In this document: piece after piece, positions 44,955 through 55,955 of the stretch
Numbering within the stretch: position 1 is the stretch's first letter
Layout of the letters: each line of letters opens with the position of its first letter
From: Tenrec ecaudatus
Lineage: Eukaryota > Chordata > Mammalia > Afrosoricida > Tenrecidae
Assembly: GCF_050624435.1 (NCBI RefSeq)
Contig: NC_134535.1
Span: 75,698,494 to 75,762,493, forward strand
Length of the DNA stretch: 64,000 bases
Direction of reading: 5' to 3'
Made by a program: the position numbers and the translations under genes
The notes under the pieces: model-generated
What the model was told of the DNA's origin: nothing
The model's input: only the letters and a program-made list of their open reading frames with translations
The model's database searches: none

Positions 44955-45299
44955 TCTGTCTCCTGCTTCCAAGGAGGAAATCTGGAAATTCCCAGAATTA
45001 TCATTGGCTATGACCCGATTGACAGACTAGACTCCACCTCTTCACTCTTAATCCTCTCAAGTCCCAATTGACACCAGATTATGTAACTACCACATGGCTT
45101 CTGCCTCAGTGGACCAGAAATCCCCCTGCTGCTTTCTTTAACCACTGTGAACTTAGCAGTGTGGCACCTCTGCTGTCTCCGCCACGCCAGACAGGGATCT
45201 CACATGCTCCTTGCACGTGCTCAGCTGATGGCTCTTCTCTCTCGACATGGTGGGAATTTCTCTTCCAGCCGTTGATATTGTTCTCTCTTAGTTAGCAGA

Positions 45300-45530
45300 A
45301 TAGCTTTGGGTTGATGCTGACAGAGATTGGAATGCCCTTTGGGCATTTATTAGCACCCCCGAAAGAAAGAAGTTCTTAGGGAGTCCTAAAAGAACTATGG
45401 AATTGTGAGCATTTCTCACTTGCATTTACAGCCTGTTGACTTCCCCAGTAAGCTCTATAATCATAAATATTGCCTGTGAGTTCAGTGTAGCCATCGAAAC
45501 CAATATTAGACCTCAGTGAAAAAAATCAAT
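45300..45530 (+). repeat. Unidentified repeat family, 3' part (copy 4)
   Basis: GATTGGAATGCCCTTTGGGC, ATTTATTAGCACCCC and ATCATAAATATTGCCTGTGA, then GTTCAGTGTAGCCATCG, match 16600-16780. Confidence 0.5.
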
Positions 45531-45632
45531 CAATGCCAACAATACCTTGTTTCCATGCTATTACCCCATGGCTGGGCAGGAGTTCCAAAGACTGTGGAGG
45601 CAAGAGCCAGACCCAGCAATTTCACTCCCTCA

Positions 45633-45768
45633 CAGATGTTATTCGGTAGAAAGATGAGGCTTGAGACTCTATTCCTGTACAGAGTGACCGTCTCAGAGAC
45701 TCACAGGGCTGTTCTACCCTGTCCTGTAGGGTTGCAATGAGTTGGCATCGACTCGATGGCAGCGTGTG
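45633..45768 (+). repeat. AfroSINE 3' part
   Basis: ACAGAGTGACCGTCTCAGAG, CTACCCTGTCCTGTAGGGTT and GAGTTGGCATCGACTCGATG. Confidence 0.88.
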
Positions 45769-45894
45769 AGAGCTCTGCTGGTGAAGAATATTGAAAGTGT
45801 CACAGACTGACAAAAGAACAAACAAAATGTGTTTTAGAAGTAGACCAGAGTGCTCCTTATAAGCGAGGCTGGGGGGATTTCCTTCGACATACTT

Positions 45895-46115
45895 TGGAGG
45901 TGTCAGGCAGAGAGACCAGTCCCTGGAGAAGGACACCATGCTTGGTAAAGCAGAGGAAGGAAGGCCCTTAAGCTGGGTTGGCACAGTGGCTGCAGCAATG
46001 GACTCAAGCACAGGACCAATGGTGAGGAGGGTGCAGGACCAGCCAATATTTCCTTCTGTGGAGCACAGGTCACAAGCTGGGTCCGAACCAACTGGTTGGC
46101 ACCTAACAACTAGAC
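45895..46115 (+). mobile_element. RTE/BovB LINE 3' end
   Basis: AGAGACCAGTCCCTGGAGAA, GGACACCATGCTTGGTAAAG, GGTTGGCACAGTGGCTGCAG and GGTTGGCACCTAACAACTAG at the end. Confidence 0.87.
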
Positions 46116-46119
46116 TTGT

Positions 46120-47075
46120 CAGAATCCGCTAGATGGCGCTGCCCGTGGCTTGGTTTTGTATCTGTGGATGTATCTCAGACGAGAACAGAGGTTCCTTTGT
46201 TATGCTAATGAGGTGATAGCAGAGTAGGGGGAGATAGAAGAGCAGATTAGGCATAGAGGAAAACAGATGATGGGAGAAAGATTAGTAATATCTGAAGACA
46301 ATGGGAGCTGATAACCTACAAACCTAGGAACTCCAAGGATGGCCAACCAGACAAGGTGGGAGAAAGATTTTTCACCCTAAGCATGTATTAGAGCTTAAAT
46401 TCTGAGCACACCGGTTGACAAAACAACAACAAATACATGATACCAATGACAGCCACATGGATTTGCAGAGGCCCCACATAGATTAAGCCTTCATTGAATG
46501 TTTCCTGAACATCATCCAAGGATGCAGATAATCTTGCCCTCAGGCTGAAAGTCTTGGAGTGTGGATTGCTTCCACCCTTCTCCCAGGAGCCCAAGGAGGG
46601 ACAGTCTCTGTTTTAGGGGCTTGCCTAAGTGTGTCCTTAATGGGGGTCACCATACCAGGGATGGTACAGGGGGTCCCGTAGTTATGAATCGTGTTCTTTC
46701 CGTCTTGTCCTGACTACCTTGGTCAGAAAGCCAGCCCTGGACCCATCCTGTAAGCCCTTGTAGCTAACAGTGTACACGTCCCTGTTGTGGTCCCATTCCT
46801 ACTTCTGCAGTCCCACCTGTAATCATGATCTACTGACCTGCCAGCCATCATGCTTTTGTGACAGTTGCCTTTGCCCGCCCAGGTACTCTGAAGCAGGGCT
46901 GTGTCCTTGGACCTTGCATTGGCGGCCCCCTCATCCGGATAATGTGTCTGTGTCCTTGTTACTTTTAAGACTTAATAACTGTTCTCCTTAAGTTATGTTT
47001 GAGATGGAGGGTGGGGGGCTCTTTTGTACCTTAAAACAAGCCAACAGAGAGAGCTTCCACTAGAGTCTAGCCTCC
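46120..47075. other. No gene recognised
   Basis: A block at about 46430-46560 resembles older L1 3' UTR (TTAAGCCTTCATTGAATG). The remainder is unassigned. Confidence 0.4.
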
Positions 47076-47079
47076 GACT

Positions 47080-47158
47080 ATGTGAAAATAAATTTCTGTT
47101 TGTTACAGGCACCCCCTCGTGGTGTTTCCGTCCCAGCAGCTCTAAGAAACGGTGACAG
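47080..47158 (+). mobile_element. MaLR/MLT1-type LTR 3' end
   Basis: GTGAAAATAAATTTCTGTTT, GGTGTTTCCGTCCCAGCAGC and AACGGTGACA follow the layout of MLT1/THE1 LTR ends. Confidence 0.55.
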
Positions 47159-47599
47159 TGGGTGCAGGACATTGTTTGATCATCCCCCACTGACACTTGT
47201 AGCTGTCACTACATGACAGAGCATGTAGTACATTAGCCCTGGTCGTCCTCGTCGTCTTATTCTTTTCATCATATTTTATTTTGTAAATGGAATATAGAAC
47301 CTAGATTTTTGTATATTTGAATATTTTATCATAATGAACATTTTAGACTACATGGGACTAGGGGATGATGTCCCTGAAGCATTAATACATACAAGGGGAC
47401 TTCCAAAAGTTGTTGGAAACATGGAATTAAAGTTTCCATAATGGAAGTTTTCCATGCACATTCTCACGCCCCCGCATATGTTCAGAAAAGCTACTGTATT
47501 CACACTAGCCCCTGGTTTTCTATTATACTCCAAGGCTAGATTACGACATATGTACACACATGCGCACACACAACCCACACACAGACATACAGTGAGTAT

Positions 47600-47631
<32 letters not shown>

Positions 47632-47632
47632 T
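47600..47632. repeat. (AC)n(AT)n compound microsatellite
   Basis: Twenty or so bases of AC followed by a TA run. Confidence 0.9.
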
Positions 47633-48447
47633 TGGATTTATTTGACATTTCTCTTTTTCCTAAGGTGCAAATAGCAAAGATTCTAGGGATCTGGAAGTAA
47701 GCTATTTTAGCACTGGTCATTTCACGGGCCCAGAGCCCATGTGTTAGTTTCTTATTGTCCACTAGGTGGTACTATGAGGGGGCCAAAGTTTGCAAGTTAT
47801 CCAGTTAGTTGTTGGACTCGAGCTTGTTTTGAAAACACTTTGATAAGAAACTTTTCTCTCTAAATTCCCAGACATTGCAGGAGGTGCATATAAATTTATG
47901 TTCTTCTCAGCTATCACCTGGTCTTTGAAATTGAGGCTGGAGAATGTAGGATAGAAATAGTATAGGGTGTTTCTTTTTTGGGGGGGGCGTGGTGGGAAGG
48001 GGTGGTCAGTAGTACCAACTCTCAATGATCAGTAATTTTTTCCGTCCTATCTTGGGGCTCAGAGATGATACTGAGCTGCGATCGAAGAGATGAAGGCAGT
48101 GGTTGGATTAAAGTAATTGAACAACCGGTTTGCTGCCCTAATGACTGTTTTAAATATAAAAAAAGATATACTGAAAGTTAGTTTATAATTTCATACAGTT
48201 AATACTTAAATAAGAACAATAAAAGAGGCACACAGAACTATATTATGCTATAAGAAAGAGTTTTTAAATATTAATGAAAATATTAAATACTTGACAAACA
48301 CTAAAATGATGATCTAAGATACTTCTATATTGCTTCTTGATTAGCAGCTTTACTTGCAATGCTCTTAGTTTGTTTCTCAGCATCATTGGCTGTGATTTAT
48401 CCTTCACTGTCTTTTCACTGTAGGACTAGGGTCCCTTTCCTTTAGAG

Positions 48448-48640
48448 CCGTGATTCTCAACCTCCCTCGTGCCGCGACCCTTGAATACAGTTCCTCATGT
48501 TGTGGTGACCCCTCAACTATAAAATTATTTTTGTTGCTACTTCTTAACTGTCATTTTCCTACTGTTATGAATTGGGCGATCTCTGTGAAAAGTTCGGTCA
48601 ACCCCCAAAGGGGTCGCGGCCCACAGGTTGAGAACGGCTG
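48448..48640 (+). mobile_element. SPIN-family hAT transposon, both ends present
   Basis: 193 bp: left end CCGTGATTCTCAACCTCCCT; right end GGCCCACAGGTTGAGAACGG followed by CTG; centre ATGTTGTGGTGACCCCTCAA. The flanking octamers CTTTAGAG and CTTCAGAA (6 of 8 identical) look like a decayed 8-bp hAT duplication close to the SPIN TCTAGA preference. Confidence 0.94.
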
Positions 48641-49079
48641 CTTCAGAAGCAGGCCAGTTTGACAGCAGTGGCTGTGTTTGCTAGATTTGAAACTATTTGT
48701 CCACTTTCCTTCTCTAAACACATTATGTTCCTCTCTGAAAATGCCCTTTCTGCTTCGGCTTACAGCAGCAGTCTGACAGTATGCTGAGCTTTTTAATACT
48801 TTCAGGATGTGCGTAATTTACTTATTTGAGGAAACATAAAAGCTGAAACTAATGACAGCGTGTCTCCCTCTGTTTTGGGGGCACTTTTTCTCTTTACATG
48901 ATATGTTTCTTTACTGAGGTAATGAATGCAGGGAAATAATGTAGTATTTTATCAAAAGTATAGTGAGTTTTATAAAAGGAATAAATAAATATTGAAAGCA
49001 TAGTTTCATCTACTTTTTTATATCTGTGGATGGAATGAACATGACCTAGGACACTTAGAATACTCTATTGTGAAAGTGA

Positions 49080-50600
49080 ACCTTAAAAAGAGCAAGGATC
49101 GGGTAGCAGGGCAAGCAGAGAGTGGCTGCTGGGACCTTGTGGAAGTAGCAATCATTGGGCCTTGGGGGGAACCTCCAGACTGGCGGGTGCCCAATGGAAA
49201 GGGACCCAGAACCACCATAGATCCAGTACCTTGGTGCTCCCCTCGCAACCACATGACAGGTATTGATTTGCAGGGTAGGGGTTTGAACTTGGAAGAACTG
49301 CTCCAAGAGGTTTCCCCCAGCACAAACCCCAATGCTTAGGGTAAAGCGAACTCAGTCAAAGGGGAGATGGAACTGTGTAGAGCAACAAAGAGGAACTGCG
49401 CCTGCTTGCAGAGACTCCTCGTACCGACGGTGTCTGGAATGATGTGTCACCGGAAAAACTGACACTGTGACAAGTGGAATACCCCAGGGGGTTATTCATA
49501 ATGATTCACTTTTCTGTTTTGATGAGGGTTTTGTTTTCCTGCCTTTAGTTTGATTGTTTTTGTTTGTTTGTTTGTCTCTTGTTTTTTTCTGGTTGGTTTG
49601 TTGCTGGGGTAGCTGGTCTTATGGGGTTTGGCTTTGCCATAAGATTACTGCCCAAATAAGCCTGAACCAAGCCTATACCAGGGACAGACAGATGGACTCT
49701 GCGCCCCAGCCAACTCTAGTGCCAATCCAAGAACAGTTAGTTCTGACAACATTATCCTGCTCAATACTCACCTCCATGAAATGTTCACTGAAGGTAAGGG
49801 TGCTACAGCAAAGTGTGGGGAAGAAAGCAGATGGTGCCCGGCTATCAATCAGAATAGTGTCTGGGGTCCTAAAGGCTTGTAGTCAAACAAGTGAGGAGTC
49901 AACTAAGTCCACATGGACGAAGCACACCAGCTTGTGTGATCCAAAGACAACAATAACAAAATTAAAATATGACAAAGGGTAAAGTATCAGAGCCTAAATT
50001 GCGGACACCCAATTTGTAGAAGGCTATGGAGGACAGAGGAAGCCCCAAACCCATCTGCAGAGTGCTTAGCCTGATTAAGCTGCGGGCAGAGCCCCACGAG
50101 ATTCTTCGAGGTGCATATATTACTTGCTTGTTCCATGGCAAATTTTTTCCCTGGCCTCTTAAATATTCACGGTGGTCTTTTCTTTCTTACCCACTATTCC
50201 TATTTTTTCTCGGTGTTATTATTCTATCCTTATCACTTAATTTTGTTCCTGTTTCTCACTGTTTCTGTTGGGTTTTCTAGTTTGTGAAGCACAGGTGTAG
50301 AGGCATAGAGGAAAGAACTGATCCAAGAGTTTATAGGGGGGGAGAGGAGGGAAGTAGGAGACAGGGAGGGTGGGGCCTGAGGGATCAAACAATGTGTGTG
50401 GAGGGGGGGAAGGAGCACTCTCTAGAACTGATGGCGATTACACAACTCAATTTAATAGTGATTTAACCATGGTGGGAATGGGGAGAAAATGTTCTAAAAT
50501 TGATTGTGGTAATGATTGTACAACTCTTCTTGATATGATTGAACTACTGAATTGTGTGTTATGTGGATTAAATGCCAATTAAACTGTTTTTTAAAAAAGT
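49080..50600 (+). mobile_element. Long older L1 3' UTR
   Basis: About 1.5 kb of L1 3' UTR without ORF2: GGTCCTAAAGGCTTGTAGTC, CAAGCCTATACCAGGGACAG and AGAAAATGTTCTAAAATTGA, then TTGTACAACTCTTCTTGATA and a TTTTTTAAAAAAG end. The left limit is uncertain. Confidence 0.7.
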
Positions 50601-51175
50601 GGAGCAAAACTCAAAATGGTAAGAGGCCACCAGGCTTACTTACCAGAGAGACAGTGGTAGAACCGCTTAGACTATGGCCCCAGGTCTAGGACTCAACTCA
50701 TCTCTGTGGTCCAGCTGTCAACCAAAAAGTATACAGGTCTCTACACTCACAGTATACAACCCCCTTAGAGCAACAAACCATTTGAGGTCAAAGGGTAGTG
50801 TTTACTTAAGGACAAAGCTCAGAAGGATTAAGAAAGGAGGAAGAATAAAGACAAGAAACAGGAGGAAGCGGATAAGTGATGTTCCATGGGGTGGGGGGAG
50901 GGGGGAGAATTACAGTCCGTGAGATGAAGCACAAACCATGGTTGAATGTAAAATTGCTGATCCACTCAATAAACCTTCACAATAAAAAGCTGAAAAATGC
51001 AAAAAGATAGAGCAACTGGGGTCTTAAAGGCTTGAAGATAAACAAGTGGCCATCTAGCTGAGAAGCAACATATCCCACATGGAAGAAACACACCAGCCTG
51101 TGTGATAATGAGGTGTCGAAGGGATCAGTTATCAGGCATCAAAGACCCAGAACAAAACAAACTAACAAAAAATAA
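50601..51175 (+). mobile_element. Second L1 3' UTR fragment
   Basis: GGGGTCTTAAAGGCTTGAAG, ATAAACAAGTGGCCATCTAG, CCCACATGGAAGAAACACAC and CAGCCTGTGTGATAATGAGG are L1 3' UTR blocks (reverse at 20050-20190). Confidence 0.7.
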
Positions 51176-51181
51176 TATCAA

Positions 51182-52046
51182 TGGTGAGATAGTTTATTGT
51201 GCCAGCCTGGCCAATAAACACATGTGGGATTAATTGAAGGGCGGAGAGATAAATGGCTCCGTGAGCCTCCCCTTTCTTGTCTCTTGCTCTTTGATCATCA
51301 AACCAGTGTGTGGCTGCCTTGCTTGTTCTGTGCCTCAATTTTTTTTTAAACAATTTATTAGGGGCTCATACAACTCTTATCACAGGCCATACGTATACAT
51401 ACATCAATTGTATAAAGCACATCTCTACATTCTTTGCCCTAATCATTTTTTTTTCTCTTTTCTTTTTTTACATTTTATTAGGGACTCATACAACTCTTAT
51501 CACAATCCATACATATACATACATCAATTGTATAAAGCACGTCCATACATTCCCTGCCCCAATCATTCTCAAAGCTTTTGCTCTCCACTTAAGCCCTTTG
51601 CATCAGGTCCTCTTTTTTTTCCCCTCCCTCCCCTCTGTGCCTCAATTTGCAAGCTACACTACCTGTGGGACACTTAACCTGTGAACTGTGTCACTGTAAT
51701 TTGAGGTCCCTTTAAGACTTGCCTCGCCAGAGAATTGGAATGTACATCTCTGGAGCTGGAGACTGACGGTTGGTTCCCTGGCTGATGGTTGGTCACTTGC
51801 CTTGCTGTTTGCTGCCTGTGCTGGGATACCTGGCAGCCCTCAAGACTTGAAGGACTGCCAGTGTCTCACCACTCTCTCATGAGAGTGAGTTGGACTGAGC
51901 CATTTGTACTGCTTTATAATTTAACTGTTCATTTCTTTTATTATGTATCTATCTGTTTATAATTTAACTGCTCATTTCTTGTGATATATATATATATAAT
52001 TATCAGCAATCTGGTTTTATCTCTCTGGAGAACCCTGTCTAAGACA
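51182..52046 (-). mobile_element. ERVL/MLT2-like LTR, interrupted by L1 tails
   Basis: On the minus strand it begins TGTCTTAGACAGGGTTCTCC and ends ACTATCTCACCA. The end portion (AGTTTATTGTGCC, AAACACATGTGG, GATAAATGGCTC on plus) matches the LTR at 56045. The target-site duplication is not clear (ATCAA and ATGAG). Confidence 0.72.
51342..51633 (-). mobile_element. Two L1 3' ends in tandem within one duplication
   Basis: Flanked by the perfect 15-bp duplication TCTGTGCCTCAATTT (51327-51341 and 51634-51648). Inside are two L1 3' ends in the same orientation, each with its own A-rich tail (about 51342-51455 and 51456-51633). Confidence 0.88.
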
Positions 52047-52249
52047 ATGAGAATGAGGGGGAGGGCAGAGAGGAGACCCAAAGCCCATCAGTAGTCATTT
52101 GGACACCCCCTGTTAGAAGGACCACAAGGAAGAGATGAGCTAGTCAGGGTTCAGTATAACACATCTATAACATCGATGAAACACACAACTTTGCTCTAGT
52201 TCTTAAAAGCTTCCACCACCCCCTGCTATCATGACCCCAATTCTATCTT

Positions 52250-52775
52250 ACATATTTGCCTAGACCAGAAAATGTATACTGGTACAGACAAGAGCTCTCA
52301 ACACAAGGAATCTGGAACAGATAACCCCCTCAGGATCAATAAGGGGAGCATCAATACTAGGAGAGTAAGGGAAGGCAAGTGGGGGGTGTTCAGGGGGAAC
52401 CTATCACAATAATTGATGTATGGCCCCCCTCCAAGAAAAAAAGTCGGTGAAAGGAGACACCGGTTGGTGTAAGACATAAAAAAAGAAGAATTTATAAATT
52501 ATCAAGGGGACATGGGGCATATATTCATTTGAATTTGAATATATATTTTATTGCATATTTTTTCACTAAAAGAATGGCTGAATACAGATTTGTTTAATCT
52601 GCATGCAGAGCAAATAATCAGGGGGTGGGAGAAAGAGGGGGAAATGAGGATCTGATACTAAGGACTCAAGTAGAAAGAAATGTTTTGAAAAAGATGATGA
52701 CAACATATGTACAGATGTGCTGACACAATGGCTATATGTATGGATCATGGTAAGAGCTCCCAATAAAATAAAAAC
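52250..52775 (+). mobile_element. L1 3' end with a short RTE insertion or join
   Basis: L1 blocks AATTTATAAATTATCAAGGG and AAATGAGGATCTGATACT are separated by about 110 bp. That gap contains CACTAAAAGAATGGCTGAAT and AATCTGCATGCAGAGCAAAT, an RTE segment also found at 55715. Confidence 0.7.
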
Positions 52776-52814
52776 TAAAAAAGCTTAAAAATGAATGAAA
52801 AAGGCATGATCCTC

Positions 52815-53240
52815 TAGACCAGAGCATGTACACTGGTACAGATAGGAACTGGAAACACAGGGAATCCAGGGCGGATGATCCCTTCAGGACCAGTGGTGTG
52901 AGTGGTGATACTGGGAGGGTAGATGGAGGGTGGGTTGGAAAGAGGGAAACGATTACAAGGATCTACATGTGACCTCCTCCCTGGGGGATGGACAACAGAA
53001 AAGTAGGTGAAGGGAGACGTCAGAAAAGGGCAAGATATGACGGGAGGGGAAAAATGAGGAGCGGATGCCAGGGGCTTAAGTGGAGAGCAAATGTTTTGAG
53101 AATGATGAGGGCAATGAATGTACAGATGTGCTTTACACAATTGATGTATGTATGTATTGTGATAGGAGGTGTATGAGCTAATAATAAAACGTTTTTTTTA
53201 AAGAGTTGTATGGGCCCCTAATAAAATGATTAAAAAAACA
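52815..53240 (+). mobile_element. L1 3' end followed by a second, 35-bp L1 tail
   Basis: GGGAATCCAGGGCGGATGAT through TGAGCTAATAATAAAACG plus A-rich tail, then a second terminal piece GAGTTGTATGGGCCCCTAAT with AAAATGATT and a new A tail. The first copy has an internal deletion after GGCAAGATATGAC. Confidence 0.82.
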
Positions 53241-54545
53241 AATGAAAAAGGAAAAAAAGTAGTAAAGAATGTAAATTTGTGGTCTCCACACTGGGTGGCT
53301 GCCCAGCCGTGCACTTTAGAGGGAACCCAGATTGCAAGTGCCATTTGAACAACTGTTCCCTGGACTCAACAAAACATGCGGCATCTGTTCAGCCGAACTG
53401 GTGCAAGCCAGCTGAAGCCCACCACTGGAGGGAGGTACCACCCAAGAGGAATAGCTGGCTAAGGAGGGGCATGGAGTGGTAATAGAATTAGCTGCGACGG
53501 AAAAGGGAAGTGTGGGGTGGCGATGCTAGAGGAAGTTGTTTTGAGAGAGGAGTAAGTCATAGAACTTTTATTAAACTCAGCAAACATTTTCCAAGAGCCT
53601 TGTGAGGACCAGGCCTTGTCTCATTCCATTGAACCCACGCGTTGCCACGAATTGGAACCAACGTCCATGCTTAGGGAAACGGGAGGTTGAGAGACAAAGA
53701 GCAGGGTCAGCCTAGCTGAGGGACTGGAGGCTGGGGGAAGGCGCTGAGTAAGTGTGGGTGCCGCCTTCCTCGAAGTTCACACGCTAGTCAGAGACATGGA
53801 CTTGTAGCCAAGTAGTTAGACTCTACAGTGTCTGATTAGAAAAGACGGTGCCTTAGAGGCAGGGGAGCATGGGGCAACGGGACAGGAGATTCGTGCTGCA
53901 GAGAAGGCTCAGGAAGGCTTTGCAGAAAAGATAGCATTTGCTCCATTGTTGCTCCAGTAGAGTAGGGAGGAAGGCCCACCTTGGGCAGAGGATGAGAGGA
54001 CCTCAAAGAGAAACGGCCACACGGCATGTCTGGGGACAGGCCAGCAGGCCAGTGTGGCTAGATCGGAACAGGTCGGATGGGAAAGGTCCTGGAATTTTTT
54101 GGTAAGGGGTTTGGCTTCATTCTGTATGCACTGGGGAGCCTGCATCAGAGAGTAGTGGTCAGACCTCTCCTGGGGACTAGTTGGGGTAAAAGAGACTGAA
54201 GGCAGAGATAATAGTGAAAAGGTACAGAAAAGGTCCAAAAGATAGCGCTGCGCTCGAAGGCCCAGTCTCATGGAGATGGGAGTCGTGTGGTTCGAAAGTC
54301 CTCAAAATACCCGCTCCAGACACAGGAGAATCTGCCCATTTCCCCTAGACCCATGGTCCAAGAAGGGACCTAATGAACATCAATGCATGCTTTCCCCATA
54401 AAAGACCAGGTTTGAAAAACAGGGAACCAAGTAGCGAGCCAGAGTTCGACCTCCAGTTACGAACCAAGCAAGTGAGCCAGAGCTCTAGGACAAGGACCGG
54501 GACTGGCATATTGGGGAGGTCTGAAGGCGTTTGATACCCCCAGTC
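53241..54545. other. No gene or clear repeat recognised
   Basis: Moderately GC-rich unique-looking sequence with short unsupported frames on both strands. Confidence 0.4.
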
Positions 54546-54547
54546 AC

Positions 54548-54712
54548 CTTCATCGAATCGATGCTGACTCACAGCGGCTGTAGAGGACGGAGTAGAATCG
54601 CCCCTGTTGTTTCCAAGAGAGTGACTCTGTATGGGGTAGAACGTCTTTCTCCCTGGGAGCGACTAGTGGTTTCGGCCTGTGGATCTTGTGGTTAGCCAGC
54701 AGACTCCTAAGA
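54548..54712 (-). repeat. AfroSINE
   Basis: Reverse: ATCGAATCGATGCTGACTCA, GACGGAGTAGAATCGCCCCT and GGTAGAACGTCTTTCTCC, then GATCTTGTGGTTAGCC. Confidence 0.85.
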
Positions 54713-54719
54713 CGCACTG

Positions 54720-54900
54720 TGGCCTTACTTCTTCCAAGATAGCTCTGTCTATGCAGCAACTTAGGGTACTTTCAATGTTCTTCTCCAGCACCACAGTTCA
54801 AACGCACTGATTTTTCTTTGTCTTCCTTATTCAGTGTCCAACTTTCACATGCATATTTTTCACTGGGATGTGAAAACATCTTAGGTAACAGCAATGCCCC
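54720..54900 (-). mobile_element. RTE/BovB LINE fragment
   Basis: Reverse: CAGCACCACAGTTCAAACGC, TTGTCTTCCTTATTCAGTGT and CCAACTTTCACATGCATATT, typical of the RTE 3' half. Confidence 0.72.
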
Positions 54901-55714
54901 CAGAATTGTGCAGGCTGTAACAACCCTAAAAACATTCGCATTATTCAGTGGATTATGGTTCCAACAGAAGTGAAAAATACAAAGCTTTCTGCTCTAGTTG
55001 TTTCTGCTCTTGGTACAGGCATTTTTCACGAGGTATATGCTTTTTCCAACATGGTTGGGAGCTCCTCATGGCAGTAGAAATAGGATTAGTTTTATTCATC
55101 TTTGGATCACTGATTCCTGGTACCTAGCACATCATAAAAGAAATGCTATATAGATGTTTGTCAGTTCAATTAATCTCGTCCCTGTGATTCAGCGTCAGAA
55201 GACCTGGGTTCAGATTTCAGTGTAGAGAAGGAAAGGGGTCTGCAGGGCAAATAGCCTCCCTAACTGACAACGTTGCCTTGAGACCAAAAGAAAGGCCTGA
55301 TGGTTATTCTGATCACGAATCTGGAAAAGGGAAAAGTGGTAGCCCCAATCTGCAAATCTAATGGAAACCAGACTTACCGGATGCACTGTTACCGGGTAAA
55401 CCCCTGAAAACAAGTTTTAAACCTTGAGCCAAAACTCTCTCACAAAGTCATGTTTAAACTAAACAAGAATTTAATTTGGTAAATGCTTGCCGTTATCATT
55501 GCTCCCTCTAAAAGAATTACTTACATAAGAGCAAAAGGACTCCACTAGCCCCAAAGCACACATGAGAACTTCAAGGAGCAGAAGCTAGTGGTGGTGAAAT
55601 AATACGGGCAGAGAGAGGGACAATGCTGATCCAATGTGAAATAGGTAACATTGTCAATAATCATTGCACATTTAAAACTTGTTCATATGAATTTATATTT
55701 TAAAGTATGTGTTC

Positions 55715-55930
55715 ACTAAAAAGAATGGCTCAATTCAGAGTTGTTCAATCTGTATGCGAGCAAATCAGCAGGGAAGCTGGTTTATATGAAGAAGAATGAG
55801 GCATCAGGATTGGAGAGGGCTTATTAACAAACTGTTTTGATATGCAAATGACAAAATTTGCTTTCTGAAAGTGAGGAGCACAGAAGCACTTGCTGGTGAA
55901 GGTCAAGGATCTTTATCTGTCTCGATCAAT
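55715..55930 (+). mobile_element. RTE/BovB LINE fragment
   Basis: TCTGTATGCGAGCAAATCAG, GAAGAAGAATGAGGCATCAG, GGCTTATTAACAAACTG and ATATGCAAATGACAAAATTT correspond to the reverse-transcriptase region at 20500-20600. No open frame. Confidence 0.78.
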
Positions 55931-55955
55931 AAACTTCTAATAAGGGATAGTATTT

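Larger units (their letters stand above)
44081..45094 (+). mobile_element. ERVL/MLT2-like solo LTR, interrupted by an L1
   Basis: Starts TATGTTAGTCCGGG (TG changed to TA at the first base pair) and ends GTAACTACCACA, like the LTR at 8568-9021. Without the L1 it is about 0.58 kb, including an expanded (AG)n at 44911-44952. Confidence 0.82.
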
